A stretch of 64,000 bases of DNA from Okeania sp. KiyG1. GTDB taxonomy: Bacteria; Cyanobacteriota; Cyanobacteriia; Cyanobacteriales; Microcoleaceae. The stretch is from contig NZ_BLZO01000184.1 of assembly GCF_014132355.1 (NCBI RefSeq), positions 1 through 64,000 on the forward strand. Reading direction: 5' to 3'. Each line of letters starts with the position of its first letter. Positions within the stretch are counted from its first letter, which is position 1. A program made the position numbers and the translations under genes. The notes under the pieces were generated by a model that saw nothing but the letters and a program-made list of their open reading frames with translations, was not told the DNA's origin and did no database searches. Below, piece by piece: positions 55,567 to 64,000 of this stretch.

Positions 55567-55860
55567 TTAGATAATCAAGGCTTCTTGTGATATCCTTATT
55601 TTTTTTTCCTTCCGGCTAAATTCTCGGACGCAATTAAACCCTGTTGCACGCACCCAACCTGAGAAACTATGTATAATTGTACCTTTTTCCAAAGCCTTAA
55701 TAGTTCTACAGTAAACTTCATTAAGAATGTCGTTTGGTTCATAGAATTTGTCTAGGTGAAATTGCTTTAGAGTCCTTTTAAGAAAGGCATACAATAAATA
55801 ACTTTCTGGATCATCTCGACGTAATAACTTTTCAAAGTATGAATCAAATTTTTCTTTCAT
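55567..55860 (-). CDS. Sigma-70-like factor, N-terminal part (region 2)
   Basis: 97 residues from ATG: MKEKFDSYFEKLLRRDDPES, then region-2-like FYEPNDILNEVYCRTIKALE and SFSGWVRATGFNCVREFSRK (core-binding and -10 recognition helices). It ends prematurely after the homopolymer. The corrected protein is about 186 residues, an ECF-sized factor with regions 2 and 4. Divergent, 230 bp apart, is a pair of small helical genes (56090, 56457). A decayed paralogue lies 1.5 kb downstream. What it controls is unknown. Confidence 0.8.
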   Translation of the reverse strand: MKEKFDSYFEKLLRRDDPESYLLYAFLKRTLKQFHLDKFYEPNDILNEVYCRTIKALEKGTIIHSFSGWVRATGFNCVREFSRKEKKIRISQEALII

Positions 55861-56089
55861 GCAAAGCTCCTTCTAACTTATGTGAAATTGGGAATTGCTA
55901 TCTATGATAGTGCATAATGATTTTCTCAGCTAAAACTTTTTGAGAAATACCATTCAATTATTCACCACTACCTATACATATATTAAGTGTAGCTTGACTA
56001 CTCATTGTGACAGCCGATCGTGTCACAAATATAAGTTAAGTCTCACTAAGTATATGTAAAGCTTTTAGTGGAGAACGTAACTATTTAAA

Positions 56090-56431
56090 ATGAATCAGAC
56101 AGCAAATTATTCAATGACTTTAACTCTTAGCTTGAAAAAGCTGATTAATGAGTATGTCAGGTTAGCTTCTTTGCCTGAATTAAATCTGGAACAAGAAGAA
56201 AAATTAGGTGAAATACTTGAGCAAGCTAGTCAGAACGAAATCCTTAGTTTTTGGATTTCTGAAGTAGACTATATTTTGGGCGAAAGTTTAGGTTTGTTAA
56301 AGCCAGAAGACCTCAATTACTATGAAGATCAAAAAGCGCTTTTAAAGGAACAATTTTTTAGCAACCTAAAACCCTTAGATATTAATAAGTCCGGTATTAA
56401 TAAGCTAGAAAATCATAGGAATCAAACATAA
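56090..56431 (+). CDS. Small helical protein, first of a tandem pair
   Basis: 113 residues, acidic, Leu/Glu-rich, no membrane segment: MTLTLSLKKLINEYVRLASL, then LNLEQEEKLGEILEQASQNE, then GLLKPEDLNYYEDQKALLKE. The frame is clear with ATG (56090, or 56114 at MTLTLS) and GGAG nearby. I recognise no family. It is divergently oriented to the sigma factor and followed after 25 bp by a truncated near-copy. A role as an anti-sigma or partner is speculation from position alone. Confidence 0.6.
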   Translation: MNQTANYSMTLTLSLKKLINEYVRLASLPELNLEQEEKLGEILEQASQNEILSFWISEVDYILGESLGLLKPEDLNYYEDQKALLKEQFFSNLKPLDINKSGINKLENHRNQT

Positions 56432-56456
56432 AATTGTTCAAGCACAAAATTGTTCA

Positions 56457-56669
56457 ATGACTTTAACTCCTAACTTAAAAAAGCTCATTAATGAGTCTGT
56501 CATATTAGCTTCTTTGTCTGAATTAAATCTGGAACAAGAAGAGCAATTAGGTGAAATACTTGAGCAAGCTAGTCAGAAGGAAATCCTGGCTTTTTCGATT
56601 TCTGAGGTAGACTATTTGTCGATAGATGGTGCGTTACATTTCATTAACGCACCCTACTGGACTCTCTAA
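56457..56669 (+). CDS. Truncated second copy of the small helical protein
   Basis: The first 53 codons (MTLTPNLKKLINESVILASL...ISEVDY) match the preceding gene closely. The frame then runs into an R6 repeat (GGTGCGTTACATTTCATTAA) that supplies an unrelated tail and stop. A tandem gene duplication followed by repeat insertion; probably a pseudogene, although the helical core could still be made. Confidence 0.55.
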   Translation: MTLTPNLKKLINESVILASLSELNLEQEEQLGEILEQASQKEILAFSISEVDYLSIDGALHFINAPYWTL

Positions 56670-56689
56670 TCAACATCTGAAAAGTTTTA

Positions 56690-57275
56690 ATTATCAATCT
56701 CAGCTTCTTTGAAAGAAAATTTAAAAGATTGTCACCAACCTCTGACAAAAAAAATCCTAAAAATCCCTAAAAATCCCTAAACTCCTCAACATAGTTTCAA
56801 TGGTTTCAGCCTTATTTTTAAATTATGTGATATTCTATACTTACTGTATAATCTATAGATATTTTATTACCTAATAAGATTTTAACGCCTGAAATACCTA
56901 TAAATTGGTTGTTTAAACCAGCGATCGCCTCATTTTTATTTAACCATGATGAACTAATTTTTCTCAGCCTCTCTAACAGGTATTTGACCTATTTACAACT
57001 ATGTGGTATTCAAGAAAAACTTACCAATACAATACTCTAAACATTAATCTACTCAAAAAAATCCTCAAATGCCTAAGTACTCAACAATACTAGATATCCT
57101 AAACCATCGCTCACAAAATCTACCTAATCAAATTGCTTATACATTTTTGCCAGATGGAGAAACTGAATCTGGAAGCTTAACTTATCAACAATTAGATACA
57201 CAAGTACGAGCGATCGCTGCTCACCTCCAATCAATCATCATCCCACAAGACCGAATATTAGTCGTTTATCCCTAG
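56690..57275 (+). pseudogene. Duplicated promoter region and 5' end of the acyl-AMP ligase gene
   Basis: 57069-57275 encodes MPKYSTILDILNHRSQNLPN... to RILVVYP, nearly identical to the first 67 codons of the full gene at 57918, then meets a TAG and a CAGTTATCAGTTATCAG satellite. Similarity extends about 380 bp upstream (ATCTCAGCTTCTTTGA-AGAA at 56698 and 57560). Offset between copies is 849 bp. Confidence 0.85.
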
Positions 57276-57540
57276 ACTGCTAGGTCATTTCAGTTATCAG
57301 TTATCAGTTATCAGTTATCAGTACCTCTGCCCGAAGTCAGAGGCTTGAAATATTGAACTTGATTTTTTTTCATCCCCTTGAAAGGGGAGGCTTGAGACCT
57401 TATTTTTTGGTCAAGAATGGTTTGATTTCTTCTTGTCGGTGGGTGGTGCGTTACATTTCATTAACACACTCTACAAGATCGGCGATCGCACTCTAACTTA
57501 ATTGTTGAATCAAAAATGATGTAATCGTTATTTTTTGAAG
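57276..57540. other. Spacer with satellite, M3-like fragment and R6 copy
   Basis: TTATCAG heptamers (57294-57323), an M3-like CCTTGAAAGGGGAGGCTTGA stretch and R6 at 57449. This material lies exactly at the end of the truncated ligase copy and probably interrupted it. Confidence 0.6.
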
Positions 57541-57917
57541 ATAAAGTTTTACTTATCAATCTCAGCTTCTTTGACAGAAAATTTAAAAGATTGTCATCAA
57601 ATCCTGACAAAAACTCGCCAAAAATGGCTAAACTCGTCAACAGAGTTTCAATGGTTTCACCCTTGTTGCCACATCCTGTGATAGGATAATTCAAGGAAAG
57701 ATCCAAGGGAGTGTTATTGCCTAATCAAATTTTAACGCCCGAAACATCTATAAATTCGTTGTTTAAATGACTGATCGCCTCATATTTATTTAACCAAGAT
57801 GAACTAATTTTTCTCAGCCCCTCTAACAAGGGTTTGACCTATTTACAACTATGTGGTAAGCAAGAAAAACTGACTAATACAATACTCTAATTATTAATCT
57901 GCTGAAAAAATCCTCAA

Positions 57918-59714
57918 ATGGCTAAATACTCAACAATACTAGACATCCTAAACCATCGCTCCCAAAATCTTCCTAATCAAACTGCTTATACGTTTTTGCC
58001 CGATGGAGAAACCGAGTCTGGTAGCTTAACTTATCAACAATTAAATACCCAAGTCCGAGCGATCGCTGCTCACCTCCAATCAATCATCATTCCACAAGAC
58101 CGAATATTAGTCGTTTATCCCTACACTGCCGGACTAGAATTTATCGCTAGTTTCTTTGGTTGTATCTGTGCAGGAGCGATCGCCGTAACTAGCAACCCTC
58201 CCCTCAACAACGACGCAATAGCCAAACTCCAAGAAAGAGTCGAGTCCTCCCAACCAAAAGCCATTCTCACCACAGAATCTTTTTTACGGGAAATTCAAGA
58301 AAAATTAGCTAAAAATCCAGACTTAGCTCCTAAACTCAACCAATTACCCTGGATAGCCACAGATAAAATTGATTTTTCTGAAGCACACCATTGGATAGAA
58401 CCAAAAATAGACTCAGACACCCTCGCCTTTTTCCAATACACCTCCGGTTCCACAGGCAAACCAAAAGGAGTAATGGTCACTCACCGCAACGTATTGCATA
58501 ACTCAGAAATTATTTATCAGTCATTTGAACATTCCCCAGAAAGTCAGGGCGTAATATGGCTACCCATGTTCCACGATATGGGATTAATTGGTGGAGTAAT
58601 ACAACCTTTATATGGAGGTTTTCCCGTTACCCTCATGTCACCCGTGGCTTTAATTCAAAAACCCATACGTTGGTTAAAAGCTATTTCTCAATACAAAGCA
58701 ACAACCAGCGGCGGACCCAACTTTGCTTATGACTTAGTTTCTCGGCAAGTAACGCCAAAACAACTGAAAAATTTAGACTTAAGTAGTTGGGATGTCGCAT
58801 TTTCTGGAGCTGAACCCGTGCGAGCTGCAACTTTAGAAAGATTTGCCGAGACTTTTGCACCTTGTGGGTTTCGGCGAGAGGCTTTTTATCCTTGTTATGG
58901 AATGGCAGAAACTACCTTATTTATCAGTGGCGCAACAAAAACAAAACCTCCAGTTATTAAATATGTAGATTCTGAAGCTTTAGCAGAAAACCGAGTTGTG
59001 GTTGGTGGTGAAAAAAGTAGAGCAGTAGTTAGTTGTGGTTTTGCTTGGTTGGGCGATGAAATTATGATTGTTGACCCAGAATTATTAGTTCCACGTCCAG
59101 ATGGTGAAGTTGGGGAAATTTGGGTATCTGGCGCTGGTGTAGGTAGGGGTTATTGGAATCAACCGGAGGAGACGGAACGAACTTTTAATGCTTTTTTGGC
59201 AGATAAAGGACCTTTTTTACGAACCGGAGATTTAGGATTTTTACAAGATGGGGAATTATTTATTACTGGTCGGATTAAAGATGTAATGATTTTGTGGGGT
59301 AGGTATCGTTATCCTCAAGATATTGAGCTGACAGTGGAAAAGTGTCATCCCGCTTTACGGTCTAGTTGTGGGGCAGCTTTTTCTATAGAAGCAGAAGATG
59401 ATGAGCGGTTGATAATTGCTCAAGAGGTGGAACGTAGTTATTTACGAAAATTGAATGTTGAGGAAGTAGTTGGAGCAATTAGACAAGTAGTGGCCGCAGA
59501 GCATACAGTAGAAGTTTATGCTATTAATCTGTTGAAGACTGGTAGTATTCCTAAGACTACCAGTGGTAAGATTCAGCGTGGAGTTTGTCGTAGTCAATTT
59601 TTGGAAGGTTCCCTAAATGTAGTAGGTCAATGGCAACTTCAGACTGAAAAGGGTAGTGTATCGGAATTAGCTGGTAATTATATAGATAGTAGGGAACAGG
59701 GAGTAGGGGAGTAG
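57918..59714 (+). CDS. Fatty acyl-AMP ligase (FAAL)
   Basis: 598 residues. Adenylate-forming enzyme that activates a fatty acid as acyl-AMP, usually for loading onto an acyl carrier protein of a lipid or polyketide/lipopeptide pathway. Motifs: A3 YTSGSTGKPKGVMVTH (about 173-188), A5-like YPCYGMAETTLF, A7 FLRTGDLGFL, A8 GRIKDVMILWGR and A10 SIPKTTSGKIQRG with the catalytic Lys. The absence of a C-terminal carrier domain indicates a free-standing enzyme. No carrier protein or synthase is adjacent. The final residues (SREQGVGE) and stop come from GGGAGTAG satellite, so the native C-terminus was probably slightly different. The 5' end exists in a second truncated copy 849 bp upstream. Confidence 0.93.
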   Translation: MAKYSTILDILNHRSQNLPNQTAYTFLPDGETESGSLTYQQLNTQVRAIAAHLQSIIIPQDRILVVYPYTAGLEFIASFFGCICAGAIAVTSNPPLNNDAIAKLQERVESSQPKAILTTESFLREIQEKLAKNPDLAPKLNQLPWIATDKIDFSEAHHWIEPKIDSDTLAFFQYTSGSTGKPKGVMVTHRNVLHNSEIIYQSFEHSPESQGVIWLPMFHDMGLIGGVIQPLYGGFPVTLMSPVALIQKPIRWLKAISQYKATTSGGPNFAYDLVSRQVTPKQLKNLDLSSWDVAFSGAEPVRAATLERFAETFAPCGFRREAFYPCYGMAETTLFISGATKTKPPVIKYVDSEALAENRVVVGGEKSRAVVSCGFAWLGDEIMIVDPELLVPRPDGEVGEIWVSGAGVGRGYWNQPEETERTFNAFLADKGPFLRTGDLGFLQDGELFITGRIKDVMILWGRYRYPQDIELTVEKCHPALRSSCGAAFSIEAEDDERLIIAQEVERSYLRKLNVEEVVGAIRQVVAAEHTVEVYAINLLKTGSIPKTTSGKIQRGVCRSQFLEGSLNVVGQWQLQTEKGSVSELAGNYIDSREQGVGE

Positions 59715-59989
59715 GGGTGTGGGGAGTGTGGGGAGTGTGGGGAGAAATTAAAAATATATATCTTTTTTACCATTATGAGAGCAGGACAACCAAAAAAATT
59801 AAATCAATTATCGTACTCTTATTCATCAATTATTTCCCCCTACTCCCTACTGCCTCTTTTGGAGGAGATGTCTAATAAACATCTGATAAAAATCCAAAAT
59901 AAAATCAATTCTCACACAGAAATTATCAATTATTTCCCCCTACTGCCTACTCCCTCTTTTGGAGGAGATGTCTAATAGTAAACAGCATA
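59715..59989. other. Intergenic satellite and 120-bp direct repeat
   Basis: GGGGAGTGTG satellite, then CAATTATTTCCCCCTACT...TTTTGGAGGAGATGTCTAATA in two copies (about 59828-59876 and 59927-59976). No gene; the plus-strand frame at 59775 is repeat-derived. Confidence 0.55.
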
Positions 59990-60604
59990 TCAACCTTCTA
60001 AAATTCCCACCATAATCTGTAATAACTCTGTCAAGTCTGCTGGAACTCGATATACATTTGTATCTTGTATAACTTGTTTTTGTTGAGTATCCAAAACAGC
60101 AAATTGCCAAATATTACCCATCGAAACTGCACCGTATAACATAGAATAGTTGGCAAATTCTGCTTTTTCTACAGCAATTAATTCCACTGCTAATTGTGTG
60201 AAACCTCTTTGTAAGTCAGCATTTTTTGCTTCAATAACTAGAAACTGAGTTTTGGTCTGGAGAAAATAATCTAATTCACCTTTCAACTGTTCATTAATTT
60301 TTAAAGAATACCCCACTTTGATTTTGACTTGGGTGTAGTGAATTAATTCCATCAAAACAGGAGCAATCAGAAATTCTCTTCTAGCCATTTCGCTAGTTAA
60401 GCTGACACAAGGTAAAATTTCTTCCAAGCGTTGTTTTAAATTATCTAAGCGTTCAAGTTGACAATGGGTTTGGGGTAAATTTAGCGATCGCGATTCATAT
60501 TCATAGCCAAAGTATGATAGAATATCGTCTGGTTCAGAGTTTAATTTAAAGTAGTCAGCAAAGGTATAAGACTGAGTCGGATTAATAATTGGAATTATAG
60601 ACAT
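59990..60604 (-). CDS. Putative PD-(D/E)XK-like nuclease protein
   Basis: 204 residues. N-terminal TQSYTFADYFKLNSEPDDIL, then a core with GELDYFLQTKTQFLVIEAKN (about 108-127) in which D...E-x-K matches a PD-(D/E)XK nuclease active site, then LAVELIAVEK and GNIWQFAVLD. This arrangement is common in cyanobacterial proteins of unknown role related to restriction-type nucleases. ATG at 60602-60604. It is a single gene between an FAAL and an M1 fragment. Confidence 0.75.
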   Translation of the reverse strand: MSIIPIINPTQSYTFADYFKLNSEPDDILSYFGYEYESRSLNLPQTHCQLERLDNLKQRLEEILPCVSLTSEMARREFLIAPVLMELIHYTQVKIKVGYSLKINEQLKGELDYFLQTKTQFLVIEAKNADLQRGFTQLAVELIAVEKAEFANYSMLYGAVSMGNIWQFAVLDTQQKQVIQDTNVYRVPADLTELLQIMVGILEG

Positions 60605-60782
60605 ATTTCAACTCCAAAAAAGCTAAAGCCTTTATATATAGATCCTTTAAGATTTAATCAGCAAACCCTAATTAATAACTTATTTTATGGTAGCCAGTTA
60701 ATATCTAATAATTGTTCAAGATTATAAGGGCAGTTTTCTGAAAAAATTATCTCATATCCTGTCTTTTGCCTGACATACTAGA
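60605..60782. other. Spacer with M1 right end
   Basis: AAAAAGCTAAAGCCTTTATA followed by TTTAATCAGCAAACCCTAA (about 60652-60670) is an M1 right terminus next to the nuclease-like gene's start. No left end nearby. Confidence 0.55.
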
Positions 60783-61163
60783 TTAGGGTTTCGTCCAGCC
60801 TTTAAAAGCTTCAACTAAAATATTAGCTACTGGATTGTCTAAAGCTTCCTTCAATGCTTGAGTCCCCACAGATTTCAACAAACCAACGACCCGCTCCTTT
60901 AATGTTGGCTTACTGTTAACTATCTCAATAGCTTTTTTGGCAACTTCCATTTGACCTGCTATTGTGTTGGTAGGGTTAGATTCTTCTAGTTGCTTGAGGA
61001 TTTCTTGTATTTCTGCTGCTGTCTCAGCCAAACTCTTTGATTGGGCTTCGTTAGTCGTCTCATATACTTCATAGTGGTTTTTACTATTTAGGCCACCAGC
61101 AATTTGACCATTATTGGTTAAACTATTGCTCTTGATAGAAACCCCATTGTTAGTTTCATTCAT
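60783..61163 (-). CDS. Small protein with TNNGQ motif, partner of the FHA membrane protein
   Basis: 126 residues. The N-terminal 25 residues contain VSIKSNSLTNNGQIAGGL. A central helical segment (AETAAEIQEILKQLEESNPT) and a C-terminal one (KERVVGLLKSVGTQALKEAL, then DNPVANILVEAFKGW) follow. The C-terminal part resembles small cyanobacterial proteins often encoded next to signalling or effector genes; no family name is certain. It lies 25 bp downstream of the corrected end of the FHA gene, whose C-terminus carries the same ANTITNNGQMVGGI-type motif, so the two products may interact or share a fold. Confidence 0.7.
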   Translation of the reverse strand: MNETNNGVSIKSNSLTNNGQIAGGLNSKNHYEVYETTNEAQSKSLAETAAEIQEILKQLEESNPTNTIAGQMEVAKKAIEIVNSKPTLKERVVGLLKSVGTQALKEALDNPVANILVEAFKGWTKP

Positions 61164-61369
61164 TCTGCTTTCTCCCTTTTAGTTAGCTTATTTGTTGGAA
61201 GGTTTGTTTACAGTCTGATTAAAGATAGCTTGCGCATCGATGCCACCAACCATCTGACCGTTGTTTGTAATTGTATTAGCATCAATCATTAACCCATTAT
61301 TGATCATTAATCCATTATTGATGACTTGTTTGAAATATTCAAATTCTGATGTATTAACTCCCCAATTTG

Positions 61370-63181
61370 CTAGTGTCTTAACTGTACTATTAAATATGGT
61401 AGTTTGAATAGTTTTCCAATAAAAAAAGTATCTTGGTTACAGTAATAATCAAAATTGATTTTCATCTCTCTATCAACTTTAAGAAAGACGTTAAAATTCT
61501 TGTTTACTAAAATCGCAAACGAAAGTGGTATCCAAACTAAGAACGATGACAAAAGTGTAATAACTATTATAAAAATACCTATGGGGTTCAGGTAAAGAAC
61601 TGGGTTAAAAATTATTGTTGTTATTTTAAAATCTGAGCCTTTCTCTTTTAAATTTTCTTTTCTTTTAAAGAATAAAGGTTCTGCAACATACTCTCGCAAG
61701 GTTTTCTCAATACCATAATTATACTCCTCTTGAAGTTCTGCGGATTTTTTTTGTCGAAAATTATTAAGCTGCCAGGAAATGACTTTATGAATAAAAATAC
61801 CAATATGAATAATAGCTATTAAGCCAGCTAAGTATAAGTTACCCAGATATATACCAATAATCATGGCTTTAATTAACCTTAAAAACTTAGTATCTTGAAG
61901 GGTAGAAATTAAGCTAAACCGCTTGCGATCTATACCCGTCAAAATGTAAGCAGCAGACTCAACAAAAGTAACCGAACCAGCATTTATAAAGCGCAAAAAG
62001 TGAGTCAGAACGTAATCACGTTCAGTATCAGTGTATTGATAAACTCGATAAGCTCGCTTGAGACTTCCTACTGTATTATGCTCTTCATTTAAGAGTGGGT
62101 CTTCTAGATAAGTTACTCCTGGCTGAGTAGTAGGAAAGGCCAAAAATTGACTGTCTTTTAGCTCAAAACCATCAACAAATAAGTAGGAAAACTTTTGTAG
62201 TTTTGGTAATTGTTTTTGAGCAATTTCAGCATCAACAGATTTATAAAATTCAGAAACAGGAATATTAACTCTACTATTTGAATCTTTAGATTTTGAAGCT
62301 TTTGCTAGTCTGTCTATTGGTACAGTCCAACTAGATTTTGGAATCAACTCCCCATAACCAGTAAAGGGATAGTTACCACCAAAAACAATAACATTTTGGG
62401 CTGGTTCTACCTGCATTACTTGCTGCCGAAAGTGGTTTACTAATGGTTCGAGAAATTTGAAAAAGCTAACTTGATAATTTTGCGTGTAATTCTTTTTAAT
62501 GAATTTTCTAGCCATGAACCATCGCAAATAAACTAGCTCGAATCCTACTAATAGCCCTGCAACGATGCTAACCAGAGAAGCCAAGTTTGAAAAACCAGTG
62601 TCGATTATTATTAAAATTTGTACGCATACTGCGGCTAAGGCTAATATTGAAAACAATAGTGTAATTAAAGCCGAACGAGCAGCGTGACCTGCTATTTCAT
62701 CCAAATCAAGGCTAGATGAGGGAATTTTCGCTTTGTAAGGATCGACTTGCAAGTAATCCAGCAGCTCAAAACTACTAAAAATTCCTTTTAAGTAAGCATA
62801 GCCTGACAATAACCGTGTTGATGTTATTAACTTTTGCGACAATGGTGGCGAGCTTTCCGTTTCGTCAGACTTAGCTCTAGGTATAGCTAATAATGCCTGC
62901 CCTTCTGTAATTTCTATGCGAGTTTCCCCTAAAATAGGAACCTCTTTGTCTTCCATTGCCCCTTCATTGAAGGTAACATTCTTATTGCCATCTAAGTTTT
63001 TTACACACCATTTTTTAATTGATTGGTCATATCTAAACTCTAAATGAAGGGTTGCCACATGACCAATACTAGGAAGGATAATATCGCAGTCAGAATCTTG
63101 GCCAACTGTACAAGTGCGGTGTGGGTGCAGAGTCCAGGTTAAATTCGCTCTCTCAAGAGCTAAAATTAGGTTTGTCTTCAT
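61370..63181 (-). CDS. FHA-domain multi-pass membrane protein
   Basis: 603 residues from ATG. FHA-type N-terminus (about 1-105: CTVGQDSDCDIILPSIGHVA, a phospho-Thr-binding loop pattern), membrane segments at about 170-195, 200-222, 435-470 and 540-572, and a large soluble middle part (about 240-420). No named family for the rest. The C-terminus as read (LIVQLRH) is false. Adding one T in the T7 run (plus-strand A7 at 61431-61437) continues as YWKTIQTTIFNSTVKTLANW through INNGLMINNGLMIDANTI to a stop at 61188, giving about 663 residues. It probably acts in membrane-linked phospho-signalling, with the 126-residue gene downstream. Confidence 0.75.
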   Translation of the reverse strand: MKTNLILALERANLTWTLHPHRTCTVGQDSDCDIILPSIGHVATLHLEFRYDQSIKKWCVKNLDGNKNVTFNEGAMEDKEVPILGETRIEITEGQALLAIPRAKSDETESSPPLSQKLITSTRLLSGYAYLKGIFSSFELLDYLQVDPYKAKIPSSSLDLDEIAGHAARSALITLLFSILALAAVCVQILIIIDTGFSNLASLVSIVAGLLVGFELVYLRWFMARKFIKKNYTQNYQVSFFKFLEPLVNHFRQQVMQVEPAQNVIVFGGNYPFTGYGELIPKSSWTVPIDRLAKASKSKDSNSRVNIPVSEFYKSVDAEIAQKQLPKLQKFSYLFVDGFELKDSQFLAFPTTQPGVTYLEDPLLNEEHNTVGSLKRAYRVYQYTDTERDYVLTHFLRFINAGSVTFVESAAYILTGIDRKRFSLISTLQDTKFLRLIKAMIIGIYLGNLYLAGLIAIIHIGIFIHKVISWQLNNFRQKKSAELQEEYNYGIEKTLREYVAEPLFFKRKENLKEKGSDFKITTIIFNPVLYLNPIGIFIIVITLLSSFLVWIPLSFAILVNKNFNVFLKVDREMKINFDYYCNQDTFFIGKLFKLPYLIVQLRH

Positions 63182-63415
63182 CCAACTTCGACTAAAGAAT
63201 TATTTAGGCCTAGTATATCATCAAATCTAGGAGTTGTTTAATGCTCTTAGATCCTGAGAGACCATCTTAATTGACAATGCAGACAAATACGGTTTTGAAA
63301 TGTCATTTCCTGAAAACAACTCTCAAGGAGTAAGTTATGAACCTTGGCACTGGCGTTTTTTCAAGTATGATGGCTTTCGATAGTTTAAAGTTGATTCCTG
63401 ACGGGTTTGATATTA

Positions 63416-64000
63416 TTACTCACCCACAACCTTTTTCATATAATCCCCCCATAACTGAGCCGCTTGTCCGCTACTGCTATAAGTAGGAGAGTTATCATCA
63501 TTTCCCAACCAAATACCTGTAACCACACTTTTCTTAGGAATATAACCAACAAACCATAAATCTACTCCTCTATTAGTCGTACCCGTTTTACCAGCTTCAT
63601 CTAATCCTACATAAGCTCCACGACCAGTACCATATTCCACTACTCCTTGGAGCATTTGGGTCATGGTATCTGCTATTTGTGGTCGTAATATCTGGCGGTT
63701 AGCTTGAATATCTCCTTGAGGGTTTTCACAGCTTGGGTCTGAATTATAGGAATAAATACAACGACAAGTGTAGATATTATTGCGATCGCTACAGTCGCTA
63801 CTATCAATAATCTTTCTAATGGTATGAGGGCGGTTTCCTACTCCACGATTAGCGATCGCTCCATAAGCGCCAGTTATTTCTAAGACATTAACTTCACTTT
63901 GACCCAATATTAATCCTGGTACAGCATCTAACTTAGATTTAATCCCTAAACGCTTCGCCATCCTGACTACATTACCTAAACCCACTTGTTGAGCAACTCG
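63416..64000 (-). CDS. Penicillin-binding protein 1A-type transpeptidase, C-terminal part (runs off the window)
   Basis: The 3' end of a class A penicillin-binding protein: the frame is open to the window edge (RVAQQVGLGNVVRMAKRLGI). The transpeptidase domain is recognisable by ILGQSEVNVLEITGAYGAIA, QMLQGVVEYGTGRGA and the KTG triad (EAGKTGTTNRGVDLWFVGY). It cross-links peptidoglycan in the periplasm. A Cys-rich insertion (SSDCSDRNNIYTCRCIYSYN) sits between conserved blocks. The catalytic Ser and glycosyltransferase domain lie beyond 64000. It ends KKVVGE. Confidence 0.9.
   Translation of the reverse strand, partial: RVAQQVGLGNVVRMAKRLGIKSKLDAVPGLILGQSEVNVLEITGAYGAIANRGVGNRPHTIRKIIDSSDCSDRNNIYTCRCIYSYNSDPSCENPQGDIQANRQILRPQIADTMTQMLQGVVEYGTGRGAYVGLDEAGKTGTTNRGVDLWFVGYIPKKSVVTGIWLGNDDNSPTYSSSGQAAQLWGDYMKKVVGE

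Overview
This 64 kb window comes from a low-GC filamentous cyanobacterium. The evidence is chlI, a Psb32/TPM-like protein, GluRS carrying the cyanobacterial CAAD domain, DUF3038/DUF4335/DUF2862 proteins, many HIP1 sites (GCGATCGC), heptamer microsatellites, and a class II ribonucleotide reductase gene broken by inteins and an intron. This resembles the Trichodesmium/Okeania group of Oscillatoriales; the genus is an inference. Coding density is low, and intergenic DNA is filled with short dispersed elements that I group as M1 (ends TTAGGG-TTRCYGAT), M2 (TACCARTTTGATAAATGTT), M3 (AATTACC...GGTAATT), M4 (TATAGCAATCC), R5 (units with CGCCTTAAAAGG) and R6 (GTGCGTTACATTTCA).

Layout. 0-8 kb: a frameshifted hybrid histidine kinase, a RecB/RNase H-like nuclease whose 3' end is caught in a 290-bp tandem repeat, and a phytase-like esterase. 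8-12 kb: tRNA-Asp, then gltX with a long 39-residue-repeat linker and membrane-anchored CAAD domain. 12-19 kb: a STAND-type NTPase with a nuclease-like N-terminus, preceded by a ten-copy, 283-bp tandem array in which every unit is a copy of that gene's 5' end including the start codon. 19-29 kb: TPM/Psb32-like protein, ruvC, chlI, dapB, two conserved hypotheticals, tRNA-Arg and four IS200/IS605 (TnpB) relics. 29-36 kb: DUF2862 and nrdJ, which carries two LAGLIDADG inteins, a group I intron with its own endonuclease gene, and one apparent frameshift. 36-40 kb: a CRISPR array without cas genes, an antitoxin followed by a PIN-start/Uma2 chimera, and a decayed restriction-subunit-like gene. 40-49 kb: peptide-ABC permease, apt, DUF3038-DUF4335 pair, a seven-copy R5 array, OmpA-family protein, MFS exporter. 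50-64 kb: a split glycosyltransferase, DUF6887/DUF6888-like pair, Uma2, broken brnT-brnA, a sigma factor with a decayed paralogue, a one-spacer CRISPR relic, twin small genes, a fatty acyl-AMP ligase with a duplicated 5' end, a nuclease-like protein, an FHA membrane protein with a small partner, and the 3' end of a penicillin-binding protein.

Two window-wide themes stand out. First, about ten otherwise intact genes are each broken by one 1-nt length change, nearly always in a homopolymer, and nrdJ is among them. Either the sequence has homopolymer errors or many genes depend on slippage or are fresh pseudogenes. Second, gene ends together with adjacent intergenic DNA are repeatedly duplicated in tandem (nuclease 3' end, STAND 5' end, acyl-AMP ligase 5' end, CRISPR trailer end). 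Housekeeping genes are scattered singly rather than in long operons. The genes that look functionally linked are the nrdJ pieces, DUF3038-DUF4335, brnT-brnA, DUF6887-DUF6888, antitoxin-chimera, and FHA protein plus its small partner.
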